64,000 bases of DNA from Mesorhizobium sp. NFR06. Its GTDB lineage: Bacteria > Pseudomonadota > Alphaproteobacteria > Rhizobiales > Rhizobiaceae. How positions within the stretch are numbered: position 1 is the first letter of the stretch; each line of letters opens with the position of its first letter. The position numbers were made by a program, and so were the translations under genes. Under the pieces are notes generated by a model that was not told the DNA's origin, ran no database searches, and was given only the letters and a program-made list of their open reading frames with translations. Below are positions 59,347 through 64,000 of this stretch, one piece after another. The stretch spans positions 146,458 to 210,457 of the forward strand of contig NZ_FOVT01000011.1 in NCBI RefSeq assembly GCF_900115245.1, read 5' to 3'.

Positions 59347-59359
59347 GATCGTTCTCCCC

Positions 59360-60712
59360 TCAGACGCGCTTGCGGTAGACGGTGTCGAGCCAGACCGCGA
59401 CGACCAGCACCGCGCCGACGACGATGCTCTGCAGCGGCGAATCGACACCGAGCAGCACCATGCCGGACTGCAGCGACTGCATCAAAAGCGCCCCGAGCAT
59501 GGCGCCGAGCACGGTTCCTGAACCGCCGGCAAGCGACGTGCCGCCGATCACCGCCGCGGCGATGACCAGGAGCTCGTCCAGCGTGCCGAGCGCATTTGTC
59601 GAGGCATTCTGCCTGGCCGAAGAGATCGCCGCCGCGATCGTCGCCAGCACGCCCATGATCATGAACACCTTCATGGTGATCCAGCGCGTGTTGATGCCGG
59701 CAAGGTTGGCTGCTTCCGGATTGCCGCCGATGGCAAAGACATAGCGGCCGAAGCGCGTGCGCTTGGTGACGAAAGTCATGATCAGGCCGACGGCGACCGC
59801 CATCAGCACCGGAATGGCAATGCCATGCGCGATGAACAGCCCGCCCTCGGGGACCGTGATATTGTTGGCGGCGGCGTAGCGATTCACGATGCCGACCGGC
59901 CACGGATAGGAATTGGCGAGCCACACCGCGCCCAGGATGATCGCGCAGGTGACCGTGGCGAGCAGCGTCTCGGCCCAGACCGGACGCAGCGGGAAGCGGA
60001 AGCGCTTGCGCTGCACGCGGCCGTTGAAATGCATGAAAACCACCGCCAGGCAGGCAGCGATGCCGACGACCCAGCTCCATTTGGCGCCGATCGAGCCCGC
60101 CGGGCCGCCGCCCATCAGCTGGAACGTGGCGTCGAGCGGCGCCACCGTCTGGCCGCTTGTGACCCACCATGCGGCGCCGCGCCATACCAGCAGTCCGCCC
60201 AGCGTCACGATGAAGGCCGGCACTTCGAGATAGGCGATGATGAAGCCCTGGAAGGCGCCTATCAGCAGGCCGAGCGCCAGGCCGATCACCAATGCCAGGA
60301 TCCAGATCCAGGGATTGCCGAGTTCAAGCCCGACGAAGCGAACCAGGAAGTGCGCCTGGGCAAAGCCCATTATCATGCCGATCAACCCTTCGGCCGACCC
60401 GACCGAGAGGTCGATGTTGCGCATGACGATGACCAGCACCATGCCGGACGCCATGATCGCCACGGCCGATGTCTGCACCGACAGGTTCCAGAGGTTGCGG
60501 GGCGTCAGGAAGGTTCGGCTGTCGAAGTCGAGCGGATTGACGCCAAGGCGCAGGCTGGAAATCACATGCAGCCCGATCCAGATCAAGAGCAGTGCGCCGA
60601 TCATGCCGAGCATACGGGTGTCGAGCTCGGTTGCCTTGAGGAACCGGGCGGCCGCGCCGAGTTCCGACGCGCGCGCGGTATCAGCCGGTTGGGTTGACGT
60701 CGTGTCGGTCAT
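59360..60712 (-). CDS. xylH: Xylose-type ABC transporter permease (XylH-like)
   Basis: A 450-aa permease with about ten or more helices. MRNIDLSVGSAEGLIGMIMG and VTLGGLLVWRGAAWWVTSGQ match the sugar permeases of the carbohydrate uptake 2 family. GGNPEAANLAGINTRWITMK is the ATPase-contact region, and VIGGTSLAGGSGTVLGAMLG is conserved near the C-terminus. It should pass xylose (or a related sugar) delivered by the XylF-like protein encoded 214 bp upstream. Confidence 0.9.
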   Translation of the reverse strand: MTDTTSTQPADTARASELGAAARFLKATELDTRMLGMIGALLLIWIGLHVISSLRLGVNPLDFDSRTFLTPRNLWNLSVQTSAVAIMASGMVLVIVMRNIDLSVGSAEGLIGMIMGFAQAHFLVRFVGLELGNPWIWILALVIGLALGLLIGAFQGFIIAYLEVPAFIVTLGGLLVWRGAAWWVTSGQTVAPLDATFQLMGGGPAGSIGAKWSWVVGIAACLAVVFMHFNGRVQRKRFRFPLRPVWAETLLATVTCAIILGAVWLANSYPWPVGIVNRYAAANNITVPEGGLFIAHGIAIPVLMAVAVGLIMTFVTKRTRFGRYVFAIGGNPEAANLAGINTRWITMKVFMIMGVLATIAAAISSARQNASTNALGTLDELLVIAAAVIGGTSLAGGSGTVLGAMLGALLMQSLQSGMVLLGVDSPLQSIVVGAVLVVAVWLDTVYRKRV

Positions 60713-60820
60713 GATATCCTCCCGCCGGCCGCCGTCTGGCGCGGATGCCGACCCAGGCTAGAAGCTATCCGCGCGAAGCGGAAACACAAATCTCTTCGAG
60801 AAAAAGCCGCGGCTTTGAAG

Positions 60821-60885
60821 CTATCCCAGGAAAAGTGCATGGCGGTTTTCCGTCCGGGATTGCGAGACAAAGACCTGGAGCGGTT
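60821..60885. repeat. Dispersed repeat copy (GGTTTTCCGTCCGG family)
   Basis: CTATCCCAGGAAAAGTGCAT, GGCGGTTTTCCGTCCGGGAT, TGCGAGACAAAGACCTGGAG: same order as at 37751. It lies between xylF and xylH, possibly influencing relative mRNA levels inside the operon. Confidence 0.7.
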
Positions 60886-60926
60886 CAGTCAACCGCCCCG
60901 GGTCGATGTCGGAAGAAAGAGCCAGT

Positions 60927-61967
60927 TTAGTTGCAGACCTTGACGCTGCCCCCGGCGACGCCCGCGCAGACTTCGTCCTTCTTGATCCAGCCGGCGTCGA
61001 TGACGACGTCGAGATTGTCCTTGGTGATGGCGACCGGGGTCAGGAACAGCGATTTGACCGTGTTGCCGCCCGGTGTGGTGAAGTCCTTCACGCCGGCGAT
61101 GTCGGTCATCTTCTTGCCGTCGGCGAGCTGCGAGGCGATCTCGGCGGCGTTCTTGCCGAGCTCGCGCGCGTCCTTCCACACCGACACGGTCTGCGTGCCG
61201 AGCGCGATGCGGTTGAGCGCGGCGTGGTCGCCGTCCTGGCCGGAGACCGGAACGGTGCCGGCCAGGCCTTGCGCCGTCAGCGCCGCGACGACGCCGCCGG
61301 CGGTGCCGTCATTGGCAGCCACGACCGCATCGACCTTGTTGTCGTTGGCGGTCAGGAACTGCTCCATGTTCTTCTGCGCGTTGGCGGGCAGCCAGCCGTC
61401 GGTATAGGCCTCGCCGACATTCTTGATCTTGCCGCTGTCGATCGCGTCCTTCAGCACTTCCATGGAGCCCGCGAACAGGAAGTCGGCGTTCGGATCGGAG
61501 CCCGAGCCCTTGATGAAGACGTAATTGCCTTCCGGCTTGGCCTTGAACACCTCGCGAGCCTGCATGCGGCCCACTTCCTTGTTGTCGAAGGTCAGGTAGA
61601 ACACATCCTTGTTCTCGATCAGGCGGTCGTAGCCGACGACCGGGATGCCTTCATCGAGCGCCTTCTGCACTGCCGGACCGATGGCCGAGGCATCCTGCGC
61701 CAGGATGATCAACGCGTTGGCGCCTTGCGAGATCAGGCTTTCGACGTCGGTCAGCTGCTTGCCCGGATTGGACTGCGCGTCGGCCGAAATATACTTGTCT
61801 CCGGCTGCCTCGATGGCCGCCTTCATCGCCGCTTCGTCGGTCTTCCAGCGTTCTTCCTGGAAATTCGACCACGAGACGCCGATAACCTTGTCCTTCGCCT
61901 CCGCGACCGACACCAGTGTCAGCGACATGGCGACACCCGCCAGAATGGCGGCTGTGAATTTCTTCAT
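60927..61967 (-). CDS. xylF: D-xylose-binding periplasmic protein
   Basis: A 346-aa binding protein with a signal peptide (KKFTAAILAGVAMSLTLVSV then AEA). The landmarks YDRLIENKDVFYLTFDNKEV, GWLPANAQKNMEQFLTANDN, KVDAVVAANDGTAGG and VSGQDGDHAALNRIALGTQT line up closely with E. coli XylF. ATG 61967 has GGGAGG upstream. First gene of the importer operon. It is divergent from a ROK regulator, with direct-repeat operator candidates between them. Confidence 0.92.
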   Translation of the reverse strand: MKKFTAAILAGVAMSLTLVSVAEAKDKVIGVSWSNFQEERWKTDEAAMKAAIEAAGDKYISADAQSNPGKQLTDVESLISQGANALIILAQDASAIGPAVQKALDEGIPVVGYDRLIENKDVFYLTFDNKEVGRMQAREVFKAKPEGNYVFIKGSGSDPNADFLFAGSMEVLKDAIDSGKIKNVGEAYTDGWLPANAQKNMEQFLTANDNKVDAVVAANDGTAGGVVAALTAQGLAGTVPVSGQDGDHAALNRIALGTQTVSVWKDARELGKNAAEIASQLADGKKMTDIAGVKDFTTPGGNTVKSLFLTPVAITKDNLDVVIDAGWIKKDEVCAGVAGGSVKVCN

Positions 61968-62027
61968 GATATCCTCCCTGCGCCCTGTGCGGCGCGACCA
62001 GACTGGCCCGAAGGGCCGGCACAGAGG

Positions 62028-62128
62028 CTTTTTTTCGAGCCCCGAAAAAAGACTGATGCAACGCCGAGGCGCTGTCAACTCGGATTCTGATGGTTTTTGA
62101 GGTCATGCGGACTTTTTTTCGAGCCTCG
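62028..62128. promoter_or_regulatory. Direct-repeat operator candidates between xylF and ROK gene
   Basis: CTTTTTTTCGAGCCCCG (62028-62044) recurs as CTTTTTTTCGAGCCTCG (62112-62128), 84 bp apart, one mismatch. The first copy is also palindromic (TTTTTTCG-N5-CGAAAAAA). They flank the likely divergent promoters and fit a looping ROK/XylR-type repressor. Confidence 0.6.
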
Positions 62129-62235
62129 CAATAAATAATGACAGCTCCGCCGGCTTCTGCCACTATCTCTAGCATGTCATCGACGGCCCGTGTCATCATC
62201 ACAAGGCCGCGATGATGGGAGGAAATGCGAGGACA

Positions 62236-63477
62236 ATGTCGGTCGGAATCCGCCACGACGATTTGCGCCGGCGCAATCGCGCCATGGTGATTTCGGCCGT
62301 GCGCCGCGCCGGTCAGCCATCGCGGACGGAGATTGCCGCCACCACCGGGCTCAGCCACTCGACCATTTCGGCGATTTCCGCCGATCTGATCCAGGAGGGC
62401 ATCCTCACCGAAAGCAAGGCCAGCGAGCCGACGACGTTGAAACGCGGCCGGCCGCAGATCGGCCTGGCGCTGAAGCCTGAAGCCGCCGCCGTGCTGACCG
62501 TGGTGCTGTCGCTGAACTTCCTGTCGGTGGCCGTCATCGACTATGCCGGCCAGGTGATTGCCGAGGAACAGCAGCGCCTGGACACGCTGGTCATGCCGCG
62601 CGACGAGCTGATCGGCGAATGCGTGGCGATTGTGCGGCGCCGGCTGCAGGATCCCGACCTCGACGTCGGCAGCGTCGCCCGTATCGCCATGGGCATTCAG
62701 GGCATCACCGATACGCATGCGCGCGCCATGCTGTGGTCGCCGATCACACCGCTGACCGACATTCCTTTCGCCGACATCCTCGAGAGGGAATTCGGCATCC
62801 CCGCCACCACGGAAAACGACTGCAACATGATGGCGGTGGCGCTGCAATGGCGCGACCCCGAGCGCTATCGCGACGACTTCATCGCCATCCTCTTGTCGCA
62901 TGGCATCGGCATGGGCCTCGTGTTGAAGGGCGCGCTGTTCACCGGCACACATTCCTCCGGCGGCGAGTTCGGCCACATGATCCACCGCCCGGGCGGCGCG
63001 CTCTGCCGCTGCGGGCGCCGCGGCTGCGTCGAAGCCTATGCCGGCAACTATGCGATCTGGCGCAGCGCCATGAAGATGAGCGAGGACGCCGAGCCGGTCG
63101 ACGTCGGCGACGCCGACATGCGGGCCCTTGCCGCGAAGGCGCGCGCCAAGGACGGCCCGGAGCGCGAGGCCTACCGCCGGGCCGGCGAGGCGCTGGGCTT
63201 CGGTCTGGGCAACCTGTTCGCCCTCATCGATCCGGCGCCCGTCGCCATGGTCGGCGTCAGCGCGGCTGCCTTCGACCTGATCGAGCCGGCGCTGAGAGAG
63301 GCGATCGCCCAGACCGCCGGCGGCCAGTACTCGAAATCGATCTCCTTCGACACGGAGCCGAACGAACTGCCCCTGATCCGCGAAGGCTGCGCCATGCGCG
63401 CATTGACCTTCGTCGACCAGGAGATCTTCGCCCCGGGCGGCCAGGCAAGAGCGGGTTTAGGGAAGAACGTGGCCTGA
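62236..63477 (+). CDS. ROK-family transcriptional regulator of the xylose importer
   Basis: A 413-aa XylR/NagC-type regulator. The N-terminal HTH is RTEIAATTGLSHSTISAISA, then DLIQEGILTE. The ROK domain includes TENDCNMMAVALQW and the zinc motif CRCGRRGCVEAY after GEFGHMIHRPGGAL; HGIGMGLVLKG supplies the glycine loop. ATG 62236 has GAGG six bases upstream; ATG 62212 is in frame. Divergent from xylF, so it most likely represses the importer until xylose or a related sugar is bound. Confidence 0.9.
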   Translation: MSVGIRHDDLRRRNRAMVISAVRRAGQPSRTEIAATTGLSHSTISAISADLIQEGILTESKASEPTTLKRGRPQIGLALKPEAAAVLTVVLSLNFLSVAVIDYAGQVIAEEQQRLDTLVMPRDELIGECVAIVRRRLQDPDLDVGSVARIAMGIQGITDTHARAMLWSPITPLTDIPFADILEREFGIPATTENDCNMMAVALQWRDPERYRDDFIAILLSHGIGMGLVLKGALFTGTHSSGGEFGHMIHRPGGALCRCGRRGCVEAYAGNYAIWRSAMKMSEDAEPVDVGDADMRALAAKARAKDGPEREAYRRAGEALGFGLGNLFALIDPAPVAMVGVSAAAFDLIEPALREAIAQTAGGQYSKSISFDTEPNELPLIREGCAMRALTFVDQEIFAPGGQARAGLGKNVA

Positions 63478-63549
63478 TCAGCTTTGAAATGACCGTTGGT
63501 TTCCGAGTGTCGCGCCAGACGCCGGAGATTAGCGAAGGCCCCGCAGCTC

Positions 63550-63606
63550 CGTCATTCCAGGGCGGAGCAGGAGCGGAGCTCCGTCACGGAGACCCTGGAA
63601 TCTATG
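63550..63606. repeat. Palindromic repeat (CGTCATTCCAGGG family)
   Basis: CGTCATTCCAGGGCGGAGCA is mirrored by GGAGACCCTGGAAT, similar to the element at 42811-42867. It lies between the ROK gene and the transposase. Confidence 0.7.
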
Positions 63607-63669
63607 CCTTACCGCGATCGTCGGATGCAGCGGAGCCTGCACGGCAGCAGCGCCTAAAGCATGTCGCGT

Positions 63670-64000
63670 TTAATTGGCCTCATATCCGGCAGCTTTGAAG
63701 AAGTTTCTGCACTGTATCGGATCGAACAGGTCGCATATGTCCTTGAGAGCGCAGCATAAAGCGTCGAAAGATCGCGCGGCCTTCTTTCTGAGCAGCGCCT
63801 TGAGTTTCGAGAAGGCCATTTCGATTGGATTGAGATCGGGCGAGTAGGCCGGCAGCGGCAGCAGCCAAGCACCGCGTTGGCGCACCAGTTCGGCCGCCCG
63901 CTCGCTCTTGTGGAAGGCGACGTTGTCGAGGATGACGACGTCGCCCGGTTTGAGCTCGGGTGCAAGCTGGGTCTCGACATAGAGTTCGAAACGCGCCTTG
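63670..64000 (-). CDS. IS630-family transposase (C-terminal part, runs off the window)
   Basis: The minus-strand frame is open from the window edge to TAA 63670-63672 and gives the last ~109 residues of a DDE transposase: GDVVILDNVAFHKSERAAEL has the second catalytic Asp (LDN), and PLPAYSPDLNPIEMAFSKLK has the catalytic Glu. This is the IS630 pattern, where a second short frame often carries the N-terminus by ribosomal frameshift. The 5' part lies beyond base 64000, so intactness cannot be judged. The tail CRNFFKAAGYEAN is the usual C-terminus. Confidence 0.9.
   Translation of the reverse strand, partial: KARFELYVETQLAPELKPGDVVILDNVAFHKSERAAELVRQRGAWLLPLPAYSPDLNPIEMAFSKLKALLRKKAARSFDALCCALKDICDLFDPIQCRNFFKAAGYEAN

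Overview
The window looks like chromosomal DNA of a Mesorhizobium-type alphaproteobacterium (Rhizobiales). The supporting signs are high GC, a PhyR-NepR-EcfG general stress module, HWE-family kinases, a dmeRF metal-efflux pair, a bdhA/adc ketone-body locus, and several families of small palindromic intergenic repeats of the kind scattered through rhizobial genomes. Calls rest on reading the sequence and on family knowledge; no database search was run.

Layout. 1-0.35 kb: tail of an M20-type amidohydrolase and a tRNA-Arg(CCU). 0.5-3.2 kb: a Rieske-FAD oxidoreductase and two gene relics (transaldolase tail, ROK fragment). 3.2-5.1 kb: ECF sigma/anti-sigma pair. 5.2-8.9 kb: chromate resistance (chrB-chrA) and Co/Ni efflux (dmeR-dmeF, with a G-tract operator inside the promoter spacer). 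9-12 kb: 3-hydroxybutyrate dehydrogenase divergent from acetoacetate decarboxylase plus a patatin-like lipase. 12.4-15 kb: a membrane protein and a Pit phosphate transporter. 15-20 kb: TetR regulator divergent from an RND efflux pair. 20-26 kb: L,D-transpeptidase, small membrane proteins, two response regulators and a hybrid kinase.

26.4-44 kb is the most notable block, a catabolic cluster that I infer handles an N-methylated or quaternary amine. It has a Rieske oxygenase with Glu205 as the bridging residue (as in carnitine/betaine monooxygenases), a class III aminotransferase, a polyamine-type ABC transporter with two tandem paralogous binding proteins, an amine-oxidase-like flavoprotein, a BetI-like TetR repressor, a frameshifted methyltransferase, two phytoene-dehydrogenase-like flavoproteins, a GcvT-like folate-dependent demethylase, a small conserved-looking protein and an M19 dipeptidase. 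Three divergent or promoter regions in the block carry the same 16-bp dyad TTGAAY-N4-RTTCAA, probably one regulon.

44-48 kb: GNAT protein, MhqD-like hydrolase, MhqO-like ring-cleaving dioxygenase and a sulfatase/phosphonate monoester hydrolase. 48-56 kb: a general-stress-response island. The core nepR-ecfG/phyR locus is surrounded by small envelope proteins, a PRC-barrel protein, a lipid-kinase-like protein, a truncated Crp/Fnr gene and a PAS-HWE kinase. I find nine EcfG-type promoters (GGAAC-N16/17-CGTT) within 5.5 kb, nearly all correctly placed and oriented in front of these genes. 56.8-58.5 kb: a membrane CHASE-HWE kinase. 58.5-63.5 kb: xylose-type ABC importer (xylF, xylH, xylG-like) divergent from a ROK regulator. 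63.7-64 kb: the 3' end of an IS630-family transposase running off the window.
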